Under the pieces are notes generated by a model, which ran no database searches, had not been told where the DNA came from, and saw nothing but the letters and a program-made list of their open reading frames with translations. Positions 11,317-21,542 of a DNA stretch of 64,000 nt are shown here, in pieces. Every line of letters starts with the position of its first letter. The stretch's first letter is position 1. The position numbers and the translations under genes were made by a program. Location of the stretch: NCBI GenBank assembly GCA_002946415.1, contig NJPS01000046.1:2108001-2172000 (forward strand), in the 5' to 3' direction. This DNA is from Rutstroemia sp. NJR-2017a BVV2 (taxonomy: Eukaryota; Ascomycota; Leotiomycetes; Helotiales; Rutstroemiaceae).

Positions 11317-12550
11317 CTAAACTTCTTCTAAAGATTTGCCAGGCTTGGAAGTCGTCGCATCGACTGAATCGATAACTAACTGAAGATTTGTTCTGAATGC
11401 ATCTTTGACCTTTCTCAAATACTCACCATTGGCATCATTCAGACGGCTTGCAGCACACGGGGATGAAGCCAGTCTCTGCTCAACAGAGGCGATTGAGTCC
11501 AGCAACGTGTTAGCTTGCCTTCCTAGGTCCATAACAAGCATCTGTCTCGGTGTAATATCGTTGGTGACTGTGACTTTGTATTGACCAATACTAATAGTGA
11601 CGGGATGAGATAGATCAGCTTTAGCTATGTGTCCAAAACAAGCGTCTGTATGTTGAAAGACTACCAGGATACAAAGAAGATCCGAACAAGTGATCTGACA
11701 TCTTGTACAGTCAATCATATCTTGGCAACTTTGAATCACGTCCCTCGTCACTTTGAAAACCTCATCTAGTTTTGGGGTTGGTTTCTCTTCCATTATAAAG
11801 GTGATTTTGGGGATATAAAGGGACAATCGCGACCGGCATTGACAGTTATCGAACGACAGCTCTTTCTGTGATGAGTGATTGTTTGAGGAACCCTTGGTGG
11901 TAAAATTTCCATTTGGACTCTCGTGAAGACCATTGTAGGATTCTGAAGATGCTGGAGTTGGATACTGAAAAGGCGTGTATGCCGAAGACAACTGAGAGAA
12001 GTCCCAGCCTGCTGGGTCCAAATGTGTTGGTGAACGAAGAGTTGTATTCTAGTCAAAACATCCAAATTAGTAACTTTTCTGTAGGGGCTATGTGACTGTC
12101 ACATACTTGGAAGTTTAGCTCTGGGGCGAGCCAAGGGAACTGTTCTGTAACTTCTTGCGGCCACGCCGCCAACTCCCCAAGGTCCAGTTCCATGCCGTCC
12201 GGCATTGATAGATCTGGGCCATTGATTTCAAGATCTGTCGGGATATCTGGTGAAAATTCACTGGCTGAACTCTGCCTTGAACTTGATGGACTCCGGCCAT
12301 GATGCTGCGACTTGATGTCGGATGAATTGCTGGGCGCAACGTACACGCATTCGATCCCCCTGTTGCTGCATCGCTGACAGTCTTTCTGAGCGTTGCATTT
12401 GACCTTCGCCGCACGACAGGCCTCACACGCGGTAATGGGTCGACGGATTAACGGCGTCGCGCCTTGATTTTTGGAACTTTGCCAGTTGAGAATAAACCCG
12501 CGAGGTATTCTCGATTTATTTGGGGGACGGTTCGGCATCGTTGGAGACAT
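11317..12550 (-). CDS. Zn2Cys6 transcription factor, AflR-like cluster regulator
   Basis: Nuclear DNA-binding regulator. Exons 12550-12107 and 12048-11317 (58-nt intron GTATGT..GACTAG, phase 0) encode about 391 aa. The binuclear zinc cluster is at about residues 42-69: ACEACRAAKVKC then CQRCSNRGIEC, spacing C-x2-C-x6-C-x5-C-x2-C-x6-C. A Ser-rich low-complexity linker follows. The C-terminal half (VIQSCQDMIDCTRCQITCSD, LLCILVVFQHTDAC) resembles the AflR-type regulatory domain of mycotoxin clusters. It closes the right side of the NRPS/IPMS/ligase/MFS block and is the likely pathway-specific activator. No fungal-specific factor middle homology domain is seen, which fits AflR rather than Gal4-type regulators. 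Confidence 0.88.
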
Positions 12551-13515
12551 AAAGAAGTGTTTCCGGCAAGTCGAGACGAGAAGCGCGGGAGTAAAGCGGG
12601 AGAAAAGCGGGGTAGCAGAGGCGAGCTGTCTTCTTAAGTTCTTATCTCATTTATGACTACTTGGCCGTGCTCGTGGCGAAGCGAAGCAAGTTCGCCTCGG
12701 GGCTGCAGAAAAACGGTGAACTAGCTCTTTTCGACACAGTTGCATCGCACGGGCCACGATCTGCACATGTCGGTGGTACTGCCCAATACCGAAAATGATA
12801 CTCTACTCTAGGGTGCTCTTCGGCATGGAAAAACCCGGCCGATCGGAGACAACATTTGCAGCGGGCTGCGGGTCACTGCTGTGCGACCAGCATCCTAAAG
12901 ACCCCGAGATATTTATAATCGTTTGATAGCCCACATATCTGGTGAGTAATTGTGGGTGAGTGGGTAACCTGACTTGAGCTTCAATCATGCCATCAGGCGT
13001 ATGCTGGCACGATAAAAGCTTATTTCTTCTTTCTGCACCGGAGAGTCGAGGTCAAATGCGGCGAGCGAGCGTGGTACGTGATGTGCAGGCCAAGGGATAA
13101 GCTTATGGACCATGGTCCGATCTGTCATGTTCGGTCAATAACTACTTAAGCCATGCAGTAGGAACACAGCAGATGTCGGCCAAGTGAGAGATGTTTCTAG
13201 CACAAGTCGCTGATCGACCACAGCGTTTTGAGATCTACGAAGTATATGCGGATGTATAGTCCCCCGGTCCCGATGGGAATAATCTATGCACGCAACACGA
13301 TTCTGCATGAACCTAGAATCTAACCATAACTGCAGCAGTCGAGTTAACTTCGGGGCGGCAACTGGACGGCCGGCAACTGTGACCCTGCGCTGATGGTACT
13401 TAGTACTTTTCTCGTATCCAATCCAACCGGGCGAAATGATGCCACCTGCTTATGAGCTACATATCAACCCAAGGAGTCCAAGGATTCCTTGAACGTCAGC
13501 ACTATTACTCAACGA
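12551..13515. other. Intergenic region 5' of the regulator
   Basis: Contains the regulator promoter. No ORF with recognisable domains on either strand. It marks the apparent right boundary of the biosynthetic cluster. Confidence 0.5.
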
Positions 13516-13683
13516 CTTGGCCTCGAGGATAAATAAGTGTACCCCTAGCACTTCACTTCTAGCACTTTCTGCTCCACAAATAGACAAATAGGGCCATCCT
13601 GATGTTCCTATGGGCTTAGCGTCCTGATTGCGGCTAGCTTAAGAACCGTCAAGGCGTACAATTACTAAATCCTTAGAACTAAG
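13516..13683. mobile_element. Degenerate MITE (copy 1 of the CCCCTAGCAC family)
   Basis: About 168 bp, clearly homologous to 62261-62413: both share the left end AATAAGTGTACCCCTAGCAC, CACTTCTAGCACTTT-like interior, CTCCACAAATAG, CTATGGGCTTA and GCGGCTA. The ends form an inverted repeat (CTTGGCCTCGAGGATAAATA against a diverged right end). The right end carries several transitions. No coding capacity. The terminal pattern resembles the Tc1/mariner ends seen at 46321-47583. Confidence 0.7.
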
Positions 13684-13768
13684 CAACATCAATACACTGC
13701 TCTAGCTCCATCGCGGAATTTCCCTAAATTGGTCAATGCACAGGAATTGTGTTTCTGCAGAAATGCAG

Positions 13769-13853
13769 TGTGGCCCTCACCCTCGTGCTGTGTGGCCCTC
13801 ATCCTCGTGCTACATGGCCCTCACCCTCGTGCTGATGGCCCTCACCCTCGTGC
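13769..13853. repeat. Short tandem repeat, about 22-bp unit x4
   Basis: Four imperfect copies of TGGCCCTCACCCTCGTGCT with variable 2-4 nt spacers. In one frame it reads as a hydrophobic repeated peptide (MALTLVL), but no gene is supported here. Confidence 0.75.
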
Positions 13854-14388
13854 TGTGTGCCCTCGGGCGTGCCGCGTGCGCAACGTCGTTCAGATATGGG
13901 GTACGTAGGAGGCTGCCAGGATGCAAAGCATGGGACTTATTTAGGCAAAACCACGGTCCAGTCCCAATCGTATACAGAGGAGCAGTCCCATGTGATTGTT
14001 TCAATGATGCAATTGACCTTCCATGTTGGTACTGTATCGCGGTTTTCAAAGGATCGATCTGCTGGTACCCTGGACCCTTGAAACAGACTCGTACAGTGCT
14101 ACACTGTCAGGGGTAGTGTGTCTACTTGGCGCATAGATCGTCGCTATGGCTGGTTTACTAGATCGAGAATACCCCCGCTACGCGTCGTAGCTTTCTAGAC
14201 AATGTTCAAGTTATTGGTGTCAGAAGTTTAGCAGCGTTCCCAATGGTAACCTCGGCATTGCCACGTGTTCTGCTTGATATAATTTGTTTATGAAGCAGAT
14301 AAAACATGATGCACATTATAGCGGGAATGGCGTTTGCGGGGTGAGGTTACATTCTAAATCAAGCTTGTACGTGCTATAGAAAGTCATA

Positions 14389-14545
14389 CTTAAGTCTCAA
14401 AGATAAATAAGTGTAGTCCTTGTTCTCGAAATTTCTATATATCGACCAATCAGCTTGCGACAGTAACCTCTGCTATACTACTTGATTGGCTAGAATCAAG
14501 ATCGTGGAGCGACAGGGACTACTTTTATTTATCCTTGGGACCAAG
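14389..14545. mobile_element. Tc1/mariner-type MITE
   Basis: 157 bp bounded by an inverted repeat: left TCTCAAAGATAAATAAGTGTAG, right (reverse complement) starts CTTGGTCCCAAGGATAAATA and continues into AGTAGTCCCTGTC. Flanked by TA on both sides (14387-14388, 14546-14547). The ends and an internal CCAATCAG box match the 1263-bp element at 46321-47583, so this is a non-autonomous derivative of that family. Confidence 0.82.
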
Positions 14546-16258
14546 TAGATGTTTGGGAACTCGAACTGCACGCTTGCCAATCTACCTGGGCTTTGTACTA
14601 CAAAAATCTCCCATTGGGTCGTTCGTGCTCTTCCTGTAAGATGCGATAGCGCAGTCAAATCCTTCCGATATTCTCAAAAGAGGGGATTCAACGTGTATGT
14701 ATGTCAACTACCATTTCACATGATAGTCTCGTCGTCCCCTGTAATCAACACGCAGAACTGTTATACGTCACCCACGATACGTAAATTACGGCAAGTGTCG
14801 AGCAAGTTATGCCTGCGCTGTAAGTTCTCCCGCAAATTTCATATTCCGCTGCCACTCTTGAAGTTCCGGTTTCGAGAACAGTCTTCTTGCTCACAGCCCT
14901 AGCAACTATTTGGCAAAGAGGGAAGAGTTGCTAAAAGTAAACAAGTACACAGTAATACTGATGTTTCGCAGACTTCAGACTCCGACACCTGTCTTGTTTC
15001 GCGCGCTTTTCTAGGAATACTCCCATACCACCCAGAGATTGAAGACTCTAGTCTGACCATGCTGCAGAACCCTCTGTGGTCGCTATCCTGTTCTGTACTT
15101 ACAGAAGTCAAGCCCCTGCGGTGGCGGCCACGAGCTGTAAGCCCCAACAGCTTCATAATCACTATACTTATAGTGGTTTCAATGATCTACCATCTCTAGT
15201 GGCTGACGGCTGACGACTGATGGCTGATGGCTGATGGGATGTGATAATTCGGCATTTGAAGCAGACCTAGGTGCAGTTGAGGCTGTTCTCTTCCACCAGG
15301 GCTTCTACTATGCCAACATTAAAGAAGCTTGATTGGCATATAATGAGAAAGACCGTCCTGTAGGTTGCATTCAAACCCAAGGTTGTTTCGCAGGCTACAA
15401 TGAGCCGCTGTTGTTCCTAACAAGTTAGGTAATTACGATGAACCTCTCTCATGCCACGGAGATAGTAGCTTGCCTAGACAAATTCCTCGACCACGAAGCC
15501 AACAGCCCAATGTGAAACCAGTTTGTGTGGATGGGGAAGCATTTGACAAGGCACCCGGTGCACCAAAAGTTCCTGCTTAGATGCACTTTTTCGGCATGTC
15601 GATACACCTTTCATGTTAAACGTGATTGGGCATAATGAATGCTTTAACAACGATAGAATGTATGCAATCAGTTTACAGGAACTGAAAAGATCTCTCCTCG
15701 TTTCCAGAAATGTGATATTTCCAGGCGTGCACGTGCTAAGATAGTGGTGCGTCTTTTAAATGCCTTATATTTCAGGAATTGTGAGTGACTCGAGAAGGCA
15801 GATAACTCAACTTAGCAGTACGAAGCTAGTTACTTGCTCGAATGAAAGCTCCCAACATCATATCGCTGGAGAAACACATACATAGGTCTCTGATGAAGAT
15901 ATAGTCGGTCGGCTCTCCTGCGCATTTGAATACCTATCGTCTGGCCAAGGTATTCTCTCCTTGTCTATTTCTACCATCCACCATGAGCTCCCCGCATCTG
16001 CATGCCCATCTTATCGCTGCGAAATGAGGTGTAAAAGCACATCGATTGACCTTTACAGTACAGGATTGTCTGCAAAGACAGCGTCAAAGCCAACTCTTAC
16101 TTCCGCTCACACACGGACGACTCAAAGTTCAGGAACCTCCACGTCCGCAGAAAACCAATTCCCCCTCGATGTGCTACATATGCACTACGCAATTTGACAC
16201 CACGAACGATCCGCCTACTACCTTCTACCAGTAGAATTGAGATATCGCTACCTCCATC
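14546..16258. other. Intergenic region
   Basis: About 1.7 kb. A short GCTGATGGCTGATGG-like direct repeat lies near 15200-15240. ORFs of 60-118 aa have no recognisable domain and are not called. The last 300 bp probably hold the promoter of the next gene. Confidence 0.45.
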
Positions 16259-17494
16259 ATGTTTCGAGCTACGCCACCAGCTTTCTTCCATCAAATACCT
16301 GCCCTCCTTAAATTCAAGCTTCACCAACCTCTTCCCCTAAGCCCCCGCGAATCTAAACAACTACTCGAGCTTCTTACTGTATCGTTTCGAGAACAACTTG
16401 ACTCCGAACATGGACCCTCGAACGTCGCAGATGCTCCGTCGGCGCATCAAGTCAAAGCCACCAAGACTACCATACAGCCAAAACCGCACACGAGACCTAC
16501 CGACAAACACATCGAGTCGATTCTGACCAATCCACTATTTAATGTCCGCAGAAACGCTGAAGCTACTACGGCAGCAAACCCTATGTGTACATTTGACCGA
16601 GCAGTGGGAACCGGTATGATGACTCTGAAACATGCAGCAGCTTGTTTGCGGGCAGAGAGACAGCGGCTGGCCTCTCTGCATCCAGTTGATTTGACGCAAG
16701 GTCTCAAAAATTCCGGTGCTGGTCTTAAGGTTGTAAGATGGCTGAACGCGAGCGGGACAAGCAATGATAACTCCTTTCTGGACGAGCCTCTTTTTGCTTT
16801 CAATCTTTTTGAGTTTATGCAGGCGGAAGGCTTGGAAGATGTGTTCTGGGTCTGGATCGACAGAGATATTGATGGATTCCTTAAGTCAGTAGTTAGTCGG
16901 GATGTTGTGGCTCGTCGCATCAGCTCTCTTTTTGGGCACAAGAAAATTGCGACGCGGTCCTTTGACGATGCGGTCACCATTTTACAGAGGTTCGCAACCA
17001 AAATTCAGAATCTCGATGCTAGAAAGCAACGATCTCTCCTTTTCTCTCCTGGGCAACAACTCTACGATCAGCTTTCTCACAGCCATCCAATCGCCTTGAG
17101 TTCTGTGTCGTTAGGAGCTTTCGAGGCTTTTCGACGTATCCTACGCACCATCTATTTGCACGATATCGAGTATTGTAGTTTGGACATCTACCATCCCACT
17201 CAGCCATCCGCGGATGAATGCTTAAAGCGTCTGCGATTGCCACCTACTACTTTGCCAGTTTCTGGCCCGCGGAAAGCAGCCTATCCACAGAGAATCATCA
17301 ATATCTCTCTCACAGCAGCCAAGATACTGTTCGAGCAAGAGCGGGTTGATGATGCGCGATGGATCATGGAATATTTGCGCACAAACTATCCAGAAGAGGT
17401 CGGACTAAAGCAGTCATCTGTTGAACACAGAATCCAGAAAGCTCACGAAGAGGAGTCGAGTATTCAATTACTTGAATCTTTAAGTATTGCTTAA
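16259..17494 (+). CDS. Conserved-looking hypothetical protein, 411 aa
   Basis: Single uninterrupted ORF of 411 codons with good coding character and an ATG right after an intergenic leader. I do not recognise a named domain. The N-terminus (MFRATPPAFFHQIPALLKF) is basic and amphipathic and could be a mitochondrial presequence. The middle has an alpha-helical look (TDKHIESILTNPLFNV, RAERQRLASLHPVDLTQGLK, LFEFMQAEGLEDVFWVWIDR). The C-terminal part (ILFEQERVDDARWIMEYLR) could be a helical hairpin of TPR/PPR style. No introns, signal peptide or membrane segments. Isolated on the plus strand, not part of the cluster by context. Function unknown. Confidence 0.78.
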   Translation: MFRATPPAFFHQIPALLKFKLHQPLPLSPRESKQLLELLTVSFREQLDSEHGPSNVADAPSAHQVKATKTTIQPKPHTRPTDKHIESILTNPLFNVRRNAEATTAANPMCTFDRAVGTGMMTLKHAAACLRAERQRLASLHPVDLTQGLKNSGAGLKVVRWLNASGTSNDNSFLDEPLFAFNLFEFMQAEGLEDVFWVWIDRDIDGFLKSVVSRDVVARRISSLFGHKKIATRSFDDAVTILQRFATKIQNLDARKQRSLLFSPGQQLYDQLSHSHPIALSSVSLGAFEAFRRILRTIYLHDIEYCSLDIYHPTQPSADECLKRLRLPPTTLPVSGPRKAAYPQRIINISLTAAKILFEQERVDDARWIMEYLRTNYPEEVGLKQSSVEHRIQKAHEEESSIQLLESLSIA

Positions 17495-18771
17495 GCAATG
17501 CTGAACGGCTTGCATCTTACTTATGTTACAGTAGCAAACGACTGCTGCAGGTTTGGTTTGGTTTACATGGCGGGCAGTCACTTTGGGCGTTATCTTTGGG
17601 TGGTAGGATACAATTGTGTGCGGTTGCTTAAGTCAATCAATGAACCAACTCTCGTTTGACATGATTCAGGTATGGTCCTCGACAGTACAATATGACGAGT
17701 CGAAATCACGTTTGCAACATTGTGAGCTCACAACATAGGCCTTGGTGTATGTCACCGATGGTAAAGAAGTAAGTTTCGGATACTACATCTTTCCTGATTC
17801 CTCAGCAGTCTAAGGGACAACAAAATTTTCTCTTTCTATTCTTCCTAGACGGGTGCGGATTATTCATCGTGGTCCATACAGGCCTGTGGTTGATTCAAAG
17901 AAACTTGCTCCGCGCGCGGACAGCCATGACGTTATGACCGGCGATTAGTTCGTATCACGTGAAACCCACTCCACCTGCATTAGCTCATGGCAAGGCATTT
18001 CCCGTCCGGGCCGACCACAGCTGTCAGCAGAACCTTGGTCGTCGAATCCCTTCACGGTCGAGCTTTTATTCTTGCTCAGAAAGCGGAGCATTGTGTGTAC
18101 GAACATCGATTGATTGCGCTGCAAGATCGTCAGCGAAGAGAAAGGAGGCTGAAGGGAGGTAGATTATGGAACTCCAATCACAAACAATTTCAAGGTCTCA
18201 AGCAAAACATCTTAGAAGCCCTGTGCGTCTTCCCCGCATTTTCCGCGCAACCCTGTCGCTCGATTCTCGGAGGTTAAAGTGTTGGTAGCACTTGATAAGT
18301 TAGAGAGAATCTGGTAGAAGTGAATGGCTCGATTCGCGGTAATCAGCAGCCTTCGAATATACCGCATAATACCATTTTAAACTATATACAACCGGGCATT
18401 CCTCGGATCTGATTCGTTCGCGAGGCGTTTCCCCTCCCCAAATCATACCACGAACCTTTCCCGACTAGGTCTTCTATCTCGGATTACGAAGTAAAACGGC
18501 ACGATCTGATCTGGTTAAGGTTGGTTGGTTTTTGTGCCGACTAAGGTACCTCGACCAATTAATAGCGTCATTCCTCGACTTCTGAACATCAACCTCACAA
18601 CAACTTCTCCCTCTTTTCCTGTCGCAATCCATCAATTAATCTTGCGCATTCGAAGAAAGTGTATCAATTGAATCGCAGCACTTGATCGAAAGCTTTATAT
18701 AAGACTCATTGACGATTTTTACTGCTGAACGTCCAGTTTTGAAGCTTTGTTTCTTACGTCATTCATACAAC
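17495..18771. other. Intergenic region with promoter of the TUDOR gene
   Basis: About 1.3 kb without supported gene. The 96-aa ORF near 17987-18277 has no domain and is probably chance. The segment 18400-18770 is the likely promoter and leader of the following gene. Confidence 0.45.
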
Positions 18772-19718
18772 ATGGCTGCTGACAAGGTCGAAGAAGGTGA
18801 TAAAGGTGTGTGTTTTTGACTTGTTTTCTTCGCTTTCCGCATCAAGTTGTAACTTAGAGCTGCAATCGCTTGAGGGCTGGGATTTAACTCCTCAAGCCCT
18901 GTCAATGTACCTACTTCGATGTAGCTTTCACAATCGCACTCTCACTTCCCACATCTACATCCAGTATTCCATTGTGCTAATAAAGATTGTTACAAACAGT
19001 TTCCTGGCAATGGGGTGGCGCCAATCCAGACGGAACAGTAGCTGAAGTGAAAGCTGGGGAAGTTTCAGTTACGAGCAAGAAAGGAAACGAGATCAAGAAG
19101 CAGGGCGACGAGAATGGCCCCGCTGTCGCCATTGAGAGGAGTGGAAATGATGTTGTTAAGAAGGCCAGCGAACTGACTGTGGAGAGCAAGGGTGAGGCTG
19201 GAGGCAGTACTGAAGAGGAGAAAAATGATACAAATGGAGAGAGCGGGGAGACGGAGGAGGATAAGGAGATCAGTCAAGAAAACAAACCGGAAGCGAACGA
19301 TACAGAGGAAAAAGAGGATGTGGAGATGAAGGATGGAGATGAGAAGACAGAGGAGGACGTAGAGGAGAACGGCGACGCCAAAAATGACGAGAAGGTTGAA
19401 TTGAAGGATAATACGAACGGCCAGCAGGAGGAATCCAACGAGAAAGAAAACGGCTCCGAGGCCGAGGCACAACCGGGTGACAAGCGCAAGGCCGACGAAA
19501 AGGTTGCCTCGGAGGAGGATGTTGAGGATGATAAAGATGTCAAGAAGCAGAAAACCAACGGCGAAACAAATGGTACTGCGGAGAAAAAGAAACCCGGGAA
19601 ACCCAAGGGAAACAGCACATCTGAAGGAAAAGAAAAGAAGGCGGCGCCAAAGAAAGAGAAGAAGGTTCCTGCTGTGGGACGGAGTCAGAGGAAGACGAGA
19701 AGCCAAGGAGCTGTCTAG
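18772..19718 (+). CDS. HVA1-type TUDOR domain protein with acidic/lysine-rich tail
   Basis: Exons 18772-18805 and 19000-19718 (194-nt intron, phase 1) give 250 aa. The N-terminus after splicing reads EEGDKVSWQWGGANPDGTVAEV, which is the core of the hypervirulence-associated protein TUDOR domain (a small SH3-like barrel, residues 8-70 or so). The remaining 180 residues are very rich in Glu, Asp, Lys and Asn, predicted disordered, with probable basic nuclear signals (KRKADEK, KKQKTNGE, AAPKKEKKVPAVGRSQRKTR). This suggests a nuclear chromatin- or histone-associated protein. Because exon 1 has only 34 nt, its start is easy to miss; the spliced join is needed to complete the TUDOR strand. Exact function is not established. 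Confidence 0.85.
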
Positions 19719-20456
19719 ATTGGCGGGACCTGGCCTGGGGGTTGATTGTGCGGTTTGATGGGACAGTTAGTTGGAGAGAGCGAATGCTGGCTTATCTCCT
19801 CTTTTTGGTTTTACTTTGCCTTGTATATAGGTATGAAATTTTTCGCGGGGAGAAATAGTGGATGGAGCGCTGCTGCTGATAGGATATTATGGGAATCAGG
19901 ATAAGACAAAACAAGCCGAAATGATACGCATGGACATGGACGATGAAGAAAATGAAGCAACAAACTATCACTTACTTAACCTTGAAATAATCTTTCTCTG
20001 TCTCTCGTGATGTTCCAATTGTAAGCTGGCTGTTACCATTGAATTCATCATTCATTTCCAAAGTCATTCATTTCCAAAGTCAATAAGTCGCGAGCATCTG
20101 CTCGTACAATAATACCTGCAGATGATGCGAAATACTGCGTCACACACATACTAAGTTAGGGTTAAGCCGAGACAAGGAAAACAACACGAGGAACGGGAAC
20201 GGGCAGCGTGATTTGTTAACTTTCGGATGTACCGAATGATGCAGCGCCACCAAGAGCAGGGCCCGTATTCAGATAACAAAAGGTGAGGAAAGAAAAGCAG
20301 AGCATAAGCAAGTAACATTACACATTATATTGCACAGCCACATAGGGTTGCGGTACTTTGCATTGAGCGTTGGGACTGGGGATTTTGGTTAAACTACGGG
20401 GCTACGGGGAAGCGAGGATGGCGATCGGAAGGTGGTTTTGGTGGGTTGGGTTTGTG

Positions 20457-20483
20457 GAGGAGAGGAGAGGAGAGGAGAGGAGA
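20457..20483. repeat. AGAGG microsatellite
   Basis: Five or more consecutive AGAGG units in a purine-rich stretch. Confidence 0.85.
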
Positions 20484-20850
20484 CGAAAGTAAGGTGAATG
20501 GGAGGAGTGGTGATATTTGATATTCTCCTGTGATATTGTACTGTACTCAACCATACTCTCGTACCCGGAGCTATTAATAGATAATCCGATCTCTCTGCTG
20601 ATGGATATGGATGGATAGGATGTCAAGACCCAAGAAGACCACACGAAAAAGTTAGAAGCGGTAGTGCCAGCTTAGCCCGCTTCGAGTATATGCCAAGAGG
20701 CTCGGTGGTCGTGCCCGGCCAATCATGCGCGGTGGTGGGCAGGAAGCTTTTGCGTTGGATACGATGACGACGAATGGGATGGGTTTGGCTGTAGATCTTA
20801 TGAAGGGAGTGTCTTTGTATGAGAAGAGCGAGGAGATGTTGGGTGAATGA

Positions 20851-20893
20851 ATGGATAGATGGATGGATGGACGGATGGACGGATGGACGGATT
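20851..20893. repeat. GGAT/GGAC tetranucleotide repeat
   Basis: Runs of ATGG/GGAT that change into GGATGGAC units, about 43 bp. Confidence 0.85.
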
Positions 20894-21542
20894 GAGAGAG
20901 TCAATAAGAGAGGTTGCTTTGTGGGAGGATCAAAATAGATGGTTCTATAAGACTTCGCGAATTTGGTGTTCCTTTCAAGGCGGAGCATAAAGGAATTTCA
21001 CCGCGTGCTGATGGTTGGAATATCAACGTAAATAATAATTATAATAATTCATCGCAGGAAAAACGTTTGGGATTATATAATATTGGTACCGTGTTAAGGC
21101 CGGCCCAGAAACATCAGAACATAAGGGTCACTCCATCGTCATTCCATAAAACACCGAAACATCCCTGGCTCATCCACATCCGCATTCACAGGACCAGATT
21201 TCATGGCATAGCAAGCAGGGGTGTGGTTTTTTATTGCTTCTTGTGCCTGTCTACCCCCCGTATTTTCACCCATATCTAATCAAGGGAGAGACACAAACGG
21301 ATACTCAATCTGAAATCTGGGATTAAACGACCACAACCACAACCCACGCTTCCCTCTCCTACAGGAACAGGAGCTTTTCATTCTTTGTTTTCCCTACTTA
21401 CACACGCCTTCGCTCGCTCGGTTTTGTCGGATTGCCTGAGATACGGATCGTTCTGAATCTTACACACAAACCTTCACTTTTCTCTGGCCTCTGGCCCGCC
21501 ATCGCCGCTCGCTATCACACAAACACCAACACGATTGGGAAG

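Larger units (their letters stand above)
19719..21542. other. Intergenic region, low complexity
   Basis: About 1.8 kb. Contains the pentanucleotide and GGAT/GGAC repeats listed separately and the promoter of the channel gene (pyrimidine-rich 21330-21430). No credible gene; ORFs across the repeats translate to His/Pro/Ser-rich low complexity. Confidence 0.5.

Noticed and set aside
13736..14116. 126-codon ORF over the 22-bp tandem repeat
   Set aside because: The repeated MALTLVL peptide is a translation of the tandem repeat; no other support.
19065..19706. 213-codon hydrophobic ORF antisense to the TUDOR gene
   Set aside because: Antisense shadow of a Glu/Lys-rich coding region, which always reads as Leu/Phe-rich.
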